DNA from: Nymphaea colorata
Lineage: Eukaryota > Streptophyta > Magnoliopsida > Nymphaeales > Nymphaeaceae
Direction of reading: 5' to 3'
Length of the DNA: 64,000 nucleotides
Assembly: GCF_008831285.2 (NCBI RefSeq)
Contig: NC_045149.1
Location: forward strand, 312,001 to 376,000
The position numbers were made by a program, and so were the translations under genes. The notes below the pieces were generated by a model, which saw only the letters and a program-made list of their open reading frames with translations, was not told where the DNA came from and made no database searches. Below are positions 42,332-54,250 of the stretch, piece after piece (the stretch's first letter is position 1; every line of letters starts with the position of its first letter).

Positions 42332-44264
42332 ATGGCAAAATCTAATCAAAGCAGCTCCAATAATATTAGAGACAATAAAAAAAACAACTATCATATCACC
42401 AGCAAACTGAAGATTACATCTACGCTTCTCAATGACATAAATTATCTAAGTTGGGCAAAAGCTGCTCGATTATTCCTCTATGGGTGATCAAAACTTGGAT
42501 TCATCAATGGCTCTATAAAACAGCCTCACAAAGATGATCCAAAGTACCAAGAGTGGGAGTCAGAAAACGACATGATTATGTCATTGCCAATCAACTCCAT
42601 GGAGCAGCTGATTGCAAATCTGTTTCTTGTATAGAAACAGCAAAAGAGGTTTGGGATACCTTAAAAGAGTTATATGGGGAACAGAACAATCTGGCTTGTA
42701 TATATGAAATTCAAATGGAAATCTCTAAGCTTACTATGAGAGATAAGCCGATTCATCTGTATCTTGGTCCATTACGAAGTCTATATGATGAACTTTTGCA
42801 ATACCGACCAGCCACTTCTGATCCTGATGTTTATAAACGTAGATTTGAAGAAGATAAGATCTTTAAAGTTCTTGCTGGTCTAGCTGATGATTACAAAGCT
42901 GTCCGAAGTAAGATTTTGATGACGTCTCCTCTTCCAACATTTAACAATGTGTGCCAGACCATACAAAGAGAGGTAGCTCGTCGAAAAGTTATGAACGTGA
43001 CTTCAAAAAATAATAGTGAAGAAAGCCTTGAAAAAATGGTGTATTACGTCAACAATAAAAATGGAGATTCCAAACTAACCAATGACAGTAGCAATGGCTA
43101 GAGAATCCGAAACAAATTCAAATGCAATCACTGCAAGAAGATAGACACACACATGATAGATGTTGGGAGTTAATTGGTCGTCCAACTAGAGAGAAATCAT
43201 TATGCAAGCAATCAGATTTGACCAACTTTGTGACCAAGGAAGATCTTGAAAAGTTCTTTCAAAAATTTTCAAGGGCAAATCTGGTTTCATCTCAACCAGT
43301 TGAATCTAAGGGTGAGAACCATGCTCTTATTTTTGTTTCTAATGCTTCTACTTGGATTGTTGACTCTAGGGCCACCGATCACATGACTGGAATTTCTTTT
43401 AAAATTACTAGTTTAGACAAAGAACAAAAGCAACATGTTTTTACTGCAAATGGGACATCTATAGCAGTAGAAGGAGTTGGTAGAACCACATTTCTTGAAA
43501 AAGATATTAAATCTAGTGTTCTCTATGTTCCTAAGATATCTGCTAGTCAGATGTCCAAATTAACAAGAAGTCATAATTGCTTGGCTGTTTTTTCTTCAAA
43601 GGAGGTGATTTTTCAGGATCAAAACTCGAAGAAAGTGATTGGTAGAGGATGCGAACAAGGAGGTCTTTATATAATTGATGCATGCAATGCTAGTTTTCTT
43701 ACTTGCAGAAAAAAAGAGTCTGAGTACCAAAAGTGGCATGCTCGCCTTGGACATATTTCTGATAGAAGTCTAACTCGGCTGGTTCCTAATCTCACTATTG
43801 AAAGTTGGGTGTGTGATGCTTGTGAGTTATTCAAATCAACAAGATTGCCATTCCAACCTAGTAGTGAGAGATCTTTTAATTTTTTCAGTTTAATACATTT
43901 TGATGTGTGGGGGCCTGCCCCTGAAGAATCTCATGCTGGTTTCAAGTATTATGTCTCGTTTATTGATGATAAATCTAGAATGACATGGATCTATTTTCTT
44001 AAAAATAAAACTAAAGTTCTCACATTTTTCGAGGAATTTTATAACATGGTTCTCACGCAGTATGGTGCTAAGATACAAAAGCTTCTGTCAGATAATGGAG
44101 GAAAATATGTCAATAACATTCTAAAAAATTTCTTAAAAGAGAAAGGCGTCCAACCTCAATATACATGTGCAGGAACTCCCCAACAAAATGAAGTTGCAGA
44201 ATGGAAAAATCGTCAATTACTCAATATTGCTCGATCTCTTATGATGCATATGAATGTTCCTTCC
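42332..44264 (+). pseudogene. Copia-6 gag, protease and integrase N-part
   Basis: ATG 42332 (MAKSNQSSSNN) starts gag, which stops at 42485 (FLYG-stop-SKLGFI), frameshifts near 42555, continues to 43101 and frameshifts again at the zinc knuckle (CNHCKK...HDRC). Protease has a damaged DSR in place of DSG (WIVDSRATDHMTG). Integrase shows WHARLGH, CDACELF, HFDVWGP and LSDNGGKY; the Glu region reads NEVAEWKN. The frame is cut at the CTTCC target of Copia-5 after MNVPS. Confidence 0.83.
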
Positions 44265-44549
44265 TGTAGAAACACACACCAAGATGGAGAGAAAGAGAAG
44301 GAACACACAATATACGTGGAAAACCTCAAAGAGAGGTGAAAAACCACGGAGAAGCTCTAACCTAGGTGCACAACCGCAACCCTAGGAGAGAGAAAATGTT
44401 ATTCCACATAATTCAACACTTACACATAAGGACAATATATAGAGGGAGAGAGGAGAAGCCGCCTAGGGTACCGAGCCCGCCTCGGTACCCGCGCCCCAAA
44501 GAACCGGGTTCAGATATGGACCCGGTTCCCACAACAACATATTCTAACA
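44265..44549 (-). repeat. Copia-5 3' LTR
   Basis: 285 bp. It supplies the last sense codon (TGT) and the stop (TAG at 44544-44546) of the gag-pol frame. CAATATATAG near 44431 may be a TATA element read on the other strand. Confidence 0.93.
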
Positions 44550-47500
44550 CTCCTCCTCAAGCTTGGCATACATGTCAAACATGCCAAGCTTGCTAACATT
44601 TTTTTCGAATGAAGAAGTACAAAGCCCTTTAGTTAGGACGTCTGCAACTTGATCTTCAGACTTCATATATGGCAGAATCAGCTCCTTTGAGTCAATGCGT
44701 TCCCGGATAAAGTGACGGTCAATCTCCACATGTTTGGTCCTGTCATGTAGAACTGGATTATTGGCAAGATTAATCGCAGACTTGTTGTCACAGTACATCT
44801 TCATTTTATCTTCCAGTTCCACACCAATATCAGTCAAAAGGATCTTCAGCCACAGCATCTCTGTAACTCCCATTGCAACAGCCCTGTACTCAGCCTCAGC
44901 ACTAGATCTCGAACACACTTCTTGCCTCTTGCTTCTCCAGACAACTAGGTTACCTCCAAGAAAGATACAATACCTTGTAGTGGACCTCCTTGTGTCAGTG
45001 CAACCTGCCCAATCTGCATCTGAGTAGCCCTCAATAGTAAGTTTGTCTTGTCGAGTATACAGCAGTCCTTTTCCTGGGTCATTCTTTAGATATCCCAACA
45101 CTCTTTCTGCACTCTTCCAGTGACAATCCGTGGGAGCATGCATAAATTGACTTAGCACATTTACCGCATACGTGATATCAGGAGTAAGAGTAAGATAGAT
45201 AAGCTTACCTACTAGCCTCTGATATCGCCCTTTTCCTAACTCATCCAGAATACTGCATGTCTTGATACTTATCTTAGTCCCCGATTCCATAGGAGTAAGA
45301 TAGGGCCGACAACCAAGTTTACCAGTCTCCTTTAGTAAGTCAAGAGTGTACTTTCTTTGATTCATAACCAGCCCTGTCTCTGATCGAGCAATCTCTATCC
45401 CCAGAAAGTATCTCAGTTTACCCAGATCCTTGAGGTCGAATTCTTTAACTAATCTCTCCTTCATCTTCCTGTTTTCTTCCTCATCACTACCAGTGACAAT
45501 CATATCATCAACGTAGACAAGGAGAAGACTCACCAGACCATCTCTCTGCTTTATGAATAGGGTATGATCTCCATTTCCTTGCTTGTACCCAGTAGACTTC
45601 ATAACGATCCTTAGTCTCTCAAACCAAGCTCTCGGCGACTGCTTTAAGCCATACAAAGCTTTCTTGAGGTGACAACATTTTCCCTCTTGAACATACCCGG
45701 GAGGCATGCTCATATAGACTTCTTCCTCCAGATGGCCGTTCAAGAATGCATTTTTAACATCAAGCTGGTCCATGCGCCACTTCCTGTGCACAGCAAGAGC
45801 AAGAATAACCCTCACGGTCTTCAACTTTGCAACAGGGGCAAAGGTCTCAAGATAGTCAATCCCATATTTCTGGCTGAACCCCTTTGCAACCAGACGAGCT
45901 TTATATCGATCTACAGTGCCATCAGGTTTATACTTCACGTTGTACACCCACTTAGAGCCAACTAAGTGTGTCCCTTTAGGGATATCAACCACTTCCCATG
46001 TTTTGTTCTTAGCTAACGCACCCATCTCCTCCGTCATAGCATGTAACCACTTGGGATCATCCTTAGCATCATCCACCGACCTGGGAATAACAACTTTGGA
46101 TAAGGTTGTGATAAAACATTTGTAATTTGTACTGAGCTTAGCATAAGAAACAAATCTCTGAATAGGGTGAGAAGTACATGACCTGGTGCCTTTGCGCAAA
46201 GCAATGGGGAGCTCTCCATTCGATGGACTTGGGTCATCCAGGGAGATCACGGGATTGAGATTGGTTCTATCCTCATCACCAACATCTTCCACTGTAGCTT
46301 TCTCCTTTCTGACATAAACCTGGCCAAACAAGTGATCCCTGGCAACAGTGGGCTGAGCATCCACCGTGACCCCTTCCATATAACTGCCCTTCTCATTACT
46401 GACCGTGACCGTGTCAATCACATTGGGACTAACCTTGTAGTCCAAAAACTCCATAAACTGAATCAGCTGATTAGAGGAATACTCTTCCCCTTTGTGCCCA
46501 ATACACTCCCCCTGAAGAGGATTCACCGGAAAATACGACTCATGTTCATGAAATGTGACATCCCTCGAAACATACACTTTGGAAGTAATGGGATCCACAC
46601 ATTTGTACCCCTTCTGAGTGGAAGAGTACCCCAAGAAAACTCCTTTAATAGACCGGGGATCAAGCTTTTTGAGAGTAGGGCTATGATTATGCACAAAACA
46701 ACTGCACCCAAAGACACGAGGAGTAAGAGGCCACGGATTCTGAGTGGGCCACAGGGTAGAATAAGGAGACTGACCATCCAACACCCTAGTAGGCATACGG
46801 TTAATGAGGTGTGCACTAGTGAGAAGTGCATCACCCCAATACCGCTTCGGGACATGGCGTTGGAACATAATGGCCCGGGTAACATTCAAAAGGTGACGAT
46901 TTTTACGTTCAACTATACCTTTTTGAGGAGAGGTATAACTACAAGAGGTTTCATGAACAATACCCTTGCCTTTCAAGAAATCATCAAGGGATTGAGAGAC
47001 ATATTCCCTAGCATTATCCGTACGGAAAGCTTGAACAGTTGTATGGAATTGAGTCTCAAGAAAGGAAACAAAGTTTTTCACAACTGCTGGAACCTGACTA
47101 CGGTCTCGCAATAAGTACACGAACGTACATCTAGAGTAATCATCAATAAGCGTCAAAAAATAGTGACAACCACCACACGTGGGTACTCCAGAAGGACCCC
47201 AAACATCGGAATGAACTAAGGCAAACGGATGAGTGGTTTTATTCAATGAGATAGGGTACGAAGCCCTGACATGTTTAGCCAATTGACACACTTCACAAGC
47301 GAAGGAGTCAATGGAAACAGAAGCAAACAAATGAGGAAACAACTTCTTTATTAACTGAAATGGGAGATGTCCAAGACGCTCGTGCCATCGCAGAACAGTA
47401 GATCTATCATTCACACCAGACAAGTGACCACTCGTGGCAGAAATCAATGCTGAAGCAACTTGTACCGGCAATCTGTAGAGCCCGTCAGTAACCGAACCAA

Positions 47501-48851
47501 TCCCAATCTTCTTCCCCGTCACCAAGTCCTGCAGGGAACAATGATCAGCAGAGAAAATGAGATTACAGTTTAATTCTTTAGTAATACTGCTGACAGAGAG
47601 TAGGTTCACAGGAATATTTGGAACATGCAAGACATTGTGGAGACGGTATTTGTTCAACAGGGACAAGCTCCCTTTCCCAGCCACAGAGATAGAAGACCCA
47701 TCTGCCATAGACACGCGTTGCTTGCCAGATGAAAGTTGATATTCTTGAAAGAGTTTAGAGTCCCCTGTCATGTGGTGAGTGGCTCCACTATCGACAATCC
47801 AATCACCAAGAGAAGGGTTATCTTGATCAGTCGAGGCAACGAGGGCTTGGGCTAGCTGAGCCCCTTCAGACGTGGAGGACTCCTCAGGGGTAGTAGATAG
47901 GCGGCTGATGTACGCCTGTAGCTCCTTGAGTTGAGCAGGGGACAGCTTGGACTTTGCACCACTAGAAGAATTGCTCTGACTGGAATCAGACACAGAAGGG
48001 CTACGCTTGCCAGAGGGAGGACGACCTCTGACCAGTCTCTTCTCGGGATGAAGATCCCAACAAAAATCCACCGAATGCCCCAACTTGTTGCAATGAGTGC
48101 AATGCCGAGCAGGACGCTGCCCAGTCCCAGAGGCACGGCTGACAAAGGCAGAAGGGCCATGACCGGTGTCAAGATGCATCACCTGGCGACGTTGTTCTTC
48201 AGACTCAACGCGGGCATATACTTCCTCTATCCCCGGAATTTCATCACCATTAAGAATTTGGCTACGAATAGACTCAAATTCATCCCGCAGGCCTCCCAGA
48301 AACAAAAACGTATGGTCCATCCATTCCTTTTCCCAGTAGAGGGAATGATCTGAACCGCACTTCCACTCATCAGTCACATGATAATCTAGCTCCTCCCACT
48401 TGGTCTTCAGGGCAGCATAGAAGGCAGCAACAGACAAATCACCCTGTGTCAGGGAGTAAATACTGCGTTTAATCTGATAGGTATGCAGATGTCTCTTCTT
48501 GCGACCATACATCTTCGCAAGCACAGTCCACATATCAAAAGAGGTCGGCTTCCGCAGAATGAGGGGCTGGATATCGGAGGACACGGAGCTGATAATCCAT
48601 ACCTTCACTTGGCTGTCCTCCAACGCCCACGTTGCCCAATGAGGATCAGATTTGATGGGCGCAGGTTTGTCGCCAGTGATGTAAGAGAGACGCCCACGGC
48701 TAGTAATCCCAATCTCGAGAGCGGCAGACCAAGATAGGTAATTGTCCTTGGTCAGACGGATGGAGGTGACCTGGATCGGCACGTTCTCAGTCTTGGAGGC
48801 GCTGCCCACGTCAAGAACAGCATCTTTTTGAGTCCCCATCGCGTCTGCCAT
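44544..48851 (-). CDS. Copia-5 gag-pol polyprotein, 1435 aa, uninterrupted
   Basis: I chose ATG 48851 (MADAMGTQKD); the frame is open 10 codons further upstream but without an ATG. Domains by residue: UBN2-type gag about 25-225; zinc knuckle CTHCNKLGHSVDFC 251-264; protease DSG 354-356; integrase finger H490, H495, C519, C522; integrase triad D549, D612, E648 (35 residues between the last two, as usual); reverse transcriptase about 950-1190 with YVDD 1113-1116; RNase H from about 1275 (YSDADWAG, SSAEAEYR, CDNKSAINL) to the end. Small oddities are SPQKGIVERK where NGVAERK is usual, and one residue missing in LTLT-PDITY. The order is Ty1/copia, and the protein would supply particle, maturation, reverse transcription and insertion functions. 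Activity cannot be judged from sequence alone. Confidence 0.92.
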   Translation of the reverse strand: MADAMGTQKDAVLDVGSASKTENVPIQVTSIRLTKDNYLSWSAALEIGITSRGRLSYITGDKPAPIKSDPHWATWALEDSQVKVWIISSVSSDIQPLILRKPTSFDMWTVLAKMYGRKKRHLHTYQIKRSIYSLTQGDLSVAAFYAALKTKWEELDYHVTDEWKCGSDHSLYWEKEWMDHTFLFLGGLRDEFESIRSQILNGDEIPGIEEVYARVESEEQRRQVMHLDTGHGPSAFVSRASGTGQRPARHCTHCNKLGHSVDFCWDLHPEKRLVRGRPPSGKRSPSVSDSSQSNSSSGAKSKLSPAQLKELQAYISRLSTTPEESSTSEGAQLAQALVASTDQDNPSLGDWIVDSGATHHMTGDSKLFQEYQLSSGKQRVSMADGSSISVAGKGSLSLLNKYRLHNVLHVPNIPVNLLSVSSITKELNCNLIFSADHCSLQDLVTGKKIGIGSVTDGLYRLPVQVASALISATSGHLSGVNDRSTVLRWHERLGHLPFQLIKKLFPHLFASVSIDSFACEVCQLAKHVRASYPISLNKTTHPFALVHSDVWGPSGVPTCGGCHYFLTLIDDYSRCTFVYLLRDRSQVPAVVKNFVSFLETQFHTTVQAFRTDNAREYVSQSLDDFLKGKGIVHETSCSYTSPQKGIVERKNRHLLNVTRAIMFQRHVPKRYWGDALLTSAHLINRMPTRVLDGQSPYSTLWPTQNPWPLTPRVFGCSCFVHNHSPTLKKLDPRSIKGVFLGYSSTQKGYKCVDPITSKVYVSRDVTFHEHESYFPVNPLQGECIGHKGEEYSSNQLIQFMEFLDYKVSPNVIDTVTVSNEKGSYMEGVTVDAQPTVARDHLFGQVYVRKEKATVEDVGDEDRTNLNPVISLDDPSPSNGELPIALRKGTRSCTSHPIQRFVSYAKLSTNYKCFITTLSKVVIPRSVDDAKDDPKWLHAMTEEMGALAKNKTWEVVDIPKGTHLVGSKWVYNVKYKPDGTVDRYKARLVAKGFSQKYGIDYLETFAPVAKLKTVRVILALAVHRKWRMDQLDVKNAFLNGHLEEEVYMSMPPGYVQEGKCCHLKKALYGLKQSPRAWFERLRIVMKSTGYKQGNGDHTLFIKQRDGLVSLLLVYVDDMIVTGSDEEENRKMKERLVKEFDLKDLGKLRYFLGIEIARSETGLVMNQRKYTLDLLKETGKLGCRPYLTPMESGTKISIKTCSILDELGKGRYQRLVGKLIYLTLTPDITYAVNVLSQFMHAPTDCHWKSAERVLGYLKNDPGKGLLYTRQDKLTIEGYSDADWAGCTDTRRSTTRYCIFLGGNLVVWRSKRQEVCSRSSAEAEYRAVAMGVTEMLWLKILLTDIGVELEDKMKMYCDNKSAINLANNPVLHDRTKHVEIDRHFIRERIDSKELILPYMKSEDQVADVLTKGLCTSSFEKNVSKLGMFDMYAKLEEEC

Positions 48852-49262
48852 CACAAACACGCACACAGCAACAAGAGGCACAGCGGCGAGAACTAGGCAG
48901 AGGCGACGGGAATGAGGCAGCGGCTACGGAAGGCAGGCGGCGACGTTCCTGGGCGACGCTGGGAACGATGGACGGCGACGGCGATGGGTAGCGGTGGCGC
49001 GGGCCGACGGCGGCACTGAAGTGGGCAACGGCAGTGATGGACAACGGCAACGCAGCAGAGAACAACTGCGCCGGACGATGGCGGCGCCGCTGGCAGCGCT
49101 GGACGGTGGCGGCGCAGCTGGCAGCGCTGGACGGCGGCGGCGCAGCAGAGAGCGACGGCGCAGCAGCGGCAGAGAAAAAAACGGAAGAAGCAGCAGCGGC
49201 AAAAAACCGGCGGAAACACGACGATCACACCAACGATCTCTCACGCGCTGGCTCTGATACCA

Positions 49263-49547
49263 TGTAGAAACACACACCAAGATGGAGAGAAAGAGAAGGA
49301 ACACACAATATACGTGGAAAACCTCAAAGAGAGGTGAAAAACCACGGAGAAGCTCTAACCTAGGTGCACAACCGCAACCCTAGGAGAGAGAAAATGTTAT
49401 TCCACATAATTCAACACTTACACATAAGGACAATATATAGAGGGAGAGAGGAGAAGCCGCCTAGGGTACCGAGCCTGCCTCGATACCCGTGCCCCATAGA
49501 ACCGGGTCCAGATATGGACCCGGTTCCCACAACAACATATTCTAACA
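49263..49547 (-). repeat. Copia-5 5' LTR
   Basis: 285 bp. All five differences from the 3' LTR cluster between about 49475 and 49520; the other 200-plus bases read as identical. Confidence 0.93.
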
Positions 49548-49552
49548 CTTCC

Positions 49553-51730
49553 CATTTTTGGACTGATGCTATTGCCACAACTTGCTATTTAAGCAATAGA
49601 ACTCCAAGTTCTAGCATAGATGATAAGATTCCTATTGAATTTCTTTTAACAAGGACATTTTCAATTCAACATCTCAAAGTTTTTGGGTGCAAATGTTATG
49701 TTCATGTTCAAGAAAATTTTAGAAACAAGTTTCAGAAACGAGCTACGAAATGTATTTTTTTGGGTTACTCTAGTAGAAAAAGAGGATACAAATGTTATCA
49801 TTCTATTTCTACAAAATTGCTTGTTGTTCGTTATGTTAAGTTTTTTGAGCAGGAGCCATACTTTGGTGCCTCAATTTAGGGGGAGCAAATAAGTAGTGAA
49901 AATTTGCAGCATAGTGAACAAGTCCGGCCTCTCATTGATGTTTTTAACAACGTCCTTGCTGCCGACCACCAGTATACAGAGTCTAATTCCATAGATCATA
50001 GAGAGGAGTCAATCATGGAAGAACTTGAACAACTATCCCCAGAGATCGATGTATCTGAATCAACCCAAAGCCAAGGTCCTGAGCCACCTATTTGTCGTTC
50101 CACTCATAATACCAGACCACCAATCAAACTGAGTGACTATTACACCTACTTGACTGCAGACAAAGTTCATTCAATAGAAAAATATGTAACATTTCAGACC
50201 CTATCTCGCCCTTACCAAACCTATGTGTTAAACACTTACTCTCAAACCGAACCAAAAACCTTTGACGAGGCCAATAGGGATAGTAGATGGAGACAAGCTA
50301 TGAAAGAAGAACTTATTGCGTTGCAAAAAAATCAAACTTGGGATCTTGTACCTCTCCCTGAAGGAAAGAAAGTGGTTGGATGTAAGTGGGTGTATAAAAT
50401 AAAGTTTAAAAGCGATGGGACTATGGAACGATTCAAGGCTCGTCTGATAGGAAAGAGTTTCATGCAGACTGAAGGAATAGATTACAATGAAACATTCTCT
50501 CCAGTCGCCAAAAATGAACACTATCAGAATTTTACTTTCTATTGAAGCTAATAAAAGGTGGGATCTAATGCAGTTTGATGTTAAGAATGTTTTTTTGCAT
50601 GGAGAACTTCATGAAGAAGTGTATATGGAAGTCCCACAGGGTGTTCCAAACCAAAACGGGTATGTCTGTAAGGCCAAAATAGTCTCCTCGTGCTTGGTTC
50701 TCTTGCTTAAGTGATGTTACAATTACACCATGTTCACCTATACTAGAGGTTTGAAAATTGTTATCTTACTGGTTTATGTAGATGACATTATTTTGACAGG
50801 TGATGACACAGTATTCATGGCCCAAGTCAAACAACTCCATAATAAGCAGTTTGAAATCAAAGATCTAAGTGTTTTAAGGTATTTTTTGGGCATTGAAGTT
50901 GCACACTCTAACAAAGGAATTTTTATTTGCCAACGGAATTATATTCTTGATTTATTAAAAGAGGCAGGGTACATTGGAGCTAAGGCCGCCAACACTCCTT
51001 TGGAACTAAACTGCAAGTTGCACAAAGAAGATGGAGACATTGTTAAGAATGTTCAAGGTTTTCAGAAACTCGTTAGTAAACTCATAAATTTAACTGTGAC
51101 TAGGCATGATGTTGCTTATGCTGTTAGCTTAATAAGTTAGTTCATGTATAAGCCAAGATCCACACATGTTGAAGATGCACATAGAGTGTTGAAACATCTA
51201 AAAGGGACTCCAGGAAAAGGAATACTCAAGAAATGTGATCAGCAACTTGAAGTAGTTGGATAGGCAAATGCTGATTAGGCAGGAGATCCAAATGATCGCA
51301 GATCTACATCTAGCTACTGTACATTTTTTGGAGGAAATTTGGTAACAAGAAAAAACAAAAAACAAGTTGTGGTGGCAAGGTCAAGTGCTAAGCTGAATAC
51401 TGAGCAATGGTTGCTTGCACTTGTGAAACTATGTGGGTCAAAGCATTGCTAAAAGACATGAACATTGAAATAAAGAGAGCTATGAACTTAATGTGAGACA
51501 ACATGGCTGCAATATATATTGGACCTAATCCTATTTTTCACGAGTGCACCAAACATATAGAAGTTGATTGTCACTTTATTAGGGAGAAGGTTCAAGATGG
51601 TACCATCACAACTCCACACGTTAAAAGCGATAGGCAGCTAGCTGACATCTTCACTAAGAGTCTTGTGAAGGACAAACACCAATACATATCAAACAAGTTG
51701 GGGAAAATTGATATCTGCTCACCAACTTGA
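49553..51730 (+). pseudogene. Copia-6 integrase C-part, RT and RNase H
   Basis: It resumes HFWTDAIATTCYLSNRTPS and HLKVFGCKCYVHV. RT begins in 49904-50545 (GCKWVYKIKFKSDGTMERFK), frameshifts near 50515 and continues with FDVKNVFLHGELHEEVYME and YVDDIILTGDD (50779). Many stops occur in RNase H between 51138 and 51496. The last segment (HECTKHIEVDCHFIREKV, LADIFTKSL) is open to 51730. Confidence 0.83.
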
Positions 51731-51739
51731 GGAGGAGAT

Positions 51740-52097
51740 TGTTGGAAACATTTGGAAGGGAATCTAGTGTGCCGAAATAGGAGAACAGATCATGCCAAAA
51801 AATCAAGAAAAACAGAGCTGATCAAGTCCAGCTAAATCAGGAGCAGTTCAAGATCAAGAGATAAAAGATTAGCTTCCTTTTTTCTTGCTACAAAGATCAT
51901 GTTTATCAAATTCATGTTCTTGTGCTCTCGTCTTCTATATATTGGAGTTGTATCGAGATCAGATGTACTTAAACTCAATAAGATCAATATTTTCCCTTCT
52001 CGTGGATGTAGGCTTGAAATTGCTGAACCACATAAATCCTTGCTTTTTGTTTTTTTGTATAGCTACTATTTCTCTTGGATACAATGTTTTTTTAATA
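51740..52097 (+). repeat. Copia-6 3' LTR
   Basis: 358 bp, TGTTGGAAACATT...TTAATA. The inverted terminal CA has been lost by a C-to-T change. Confidence 0.88.
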
Positions 52098-52102
52098 ATA
52101 TT

Positions 52103-53673
52103 ATGCCATGATTCATATATGAATGAATCATATATTGTATAAGTTTAGGCCTCAGTGCACTAATAGTTTGCTATAACAATCACAGTAGCCAAAGCTCATC
52201 TTGGAGCTGGTGAGGTGATTTCCAGTAGTCCATAATGATCAGACATGTGGTCGAGCAGAGCAGCAGCTTGCAGCCAAGTAATGCAGCATATTATGGCCAA
52301 CACATGCACAGATTAGTGTTTGAGAGAGGAAATATGGCGACCAAGTGCATTTTGCAGTTGTAGGTTTTGAGTAGTGGCCAAGTGTCCAAGCAGTATTACC
52401 GAAAGTTTGAGAGGTGGCCAAGGTGTACTCGGGTAGTGTTAATAGCTTATTTGGATAACTGAGCAGTTGCTTTAGTGGTATGTTAGTTTGGGCAATTTTT
52501 TTTGGTTTTATGTCCGATTTATGCAATGTTATTTGGTTTTGAGTTGTTGAGCTTCTTTATCATGGTGTGTGGCAAATACTCCACTACGTTGCAACCTATA
52601 GAGAAGGAGCTTATCGCTAAGGCTGTTGACTCAGCCGTGATAGATAGATTGTTTGATCATATGAGCATACTAGGCCAAACTGCTATGAGCTGCAATGAAT
52701 GAGGCAAGAGGTAGCCGACCTTCATGGGGAAATTAGACCACACAATTCTTGGCCTTCTCGAGGGCATGTTTGGGGCTTATGAGGAGCAAGATAATAAAAT
52801 ATGGAAATTGGATAACGTGATGAAAAACTTGGTTGACAACTTTAGAAGGAGACCTTCTGATAATGAGATACTTGTGCTTAATAGTATAGTTGCTGGTGTT
52901 GTTGGTACCTTGTATGGTGCAAGCATGAGGGCCTTAGTGTCAACCACAATAGGCGTGCCTATGTAGTAGGTCTAGCTCAGGCACCTATGCCATTTTATGG
53001 GGCTAATGGCATTGTAATGAAATCCAGCAGAGGCAATGGTGGTGCTTTTGGAGCAAAGAGAAAATTAGAGATGCATGAGAGTGTCAAAGAACAGTTGTCA
53101 CCCAAAGACCTCCACCATCGTATGAGAGTGTTGACCTACACCCTTTTTATGACTTGGTTCAACCTACCTTGCCGAGAGTTACATTAGATTTTCTTAAGCT
53201 AACTTACCAAAACACACGTCATGAACTTTAAGATCTATCAGTATTTTTGCTCTTAACAAGTGCCTAGAGACCAATAGACACCAATATGCATCCTCCATTT
53301 TAGGGAGAGGTCATGTGATGGTACCGATTCGTAATTGATACTTGGCCTCATTCAGAGTTGGAAGAATTATTAGAAAAAGATAGGTTTTGGTTTGGAAATT
53401 CCACTTTACAAATTATGAAATTGAGTTAAGGTAGTGTTTTCTCCCTTATAATCAATACTCTATAATGCCAATACCAGATTCTTCATTCTAGAATTGGAAG
53501 AATTAGGAACACTATGTCATACTCTAAAGTAGCGCTATGTTTGCTTAGTGTGGATGGACATTCCTAAAATTAAGTTCTAGCATTTGATAGGAATGCATGA
53601 AGAGAAATTGGAACATGCCTTGGGTTTGTTGTTGGAACATATAAATCATTGGTCGTAGTTTGTTTTATATATA
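52103..53673. other. Unassigned decayed sequence right of Copia-6
   Basis: Short open stretches (52502-52702, 52724-52966 and 52987-53187, all +) read almost in series, with stops between, and include MGKLDHTILGLLEGMFGAYEEQDNKIWKLDN. They look like one decayed protein of about 200 residues, possibly a gypsy gag given the gypsy integrase further right, but I see no diagnostic motif. Two similar GAATTGGAAGAATTA-type segments occur near 53355 and 53490. Confidence 0.4.

Positions 53674-54250
<577 letters not shown>

Larger units (their letters stand above)
44265..49547 (-). mobile_element. Copia-5, - strand, intact gag-pol, nested in Copia-6
   Basis: CTTCC flanks both ends (44260-44264, 49548-49552). 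Both LTRs are 285 bp and differ at 5 positions (1.8%). The primer site reads GGCTCTGATACCA on the + strand (49250-49262) and CTCCTCCTCAAG after 44549 is the polypurine tract. It lies inside the integrase gene of Copia-6. It is the same family as Copia-4, and the leader (48870-49240) is likewise GC-rich with CGG/GCC runs. Confidence 0.94.
41582..52097 (+). mobile_element. Copia-6, + strand, split by Copia-5
   Basis: ATATT is duplicated at 41577-41581 and 52098-52102. The LTRs are 360 and 358 bp and differ at roughly 30 positions (about 9%), making this the oldest of the six bounded elements. The primer site TGGTATCAGAGCAG starts at 41942 and a purine tract (TTGAGGAGGAGA) precedes the 3' LTR. 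The 3' LTR ends AATA where the 5' copy ends AACA, so its terminal CA has mutated. Without Copia-5 it is about 5.2 kb. Confidence 0.9.

Noticed and set aside
46332-47114. 260-codon + strand ORF
   Set aside because: It is the antisense shadow of the Copia-5 gag-pol frame and has no domain of its own.
49000-49240. GC-rich ORFs (for example 48994-49257 and 48893-49228) as small proteins
   Set aside because: They are alternative frames of the CGG/GCC-rich leader of Copia-5. A similar leader occurs in Copia-4.
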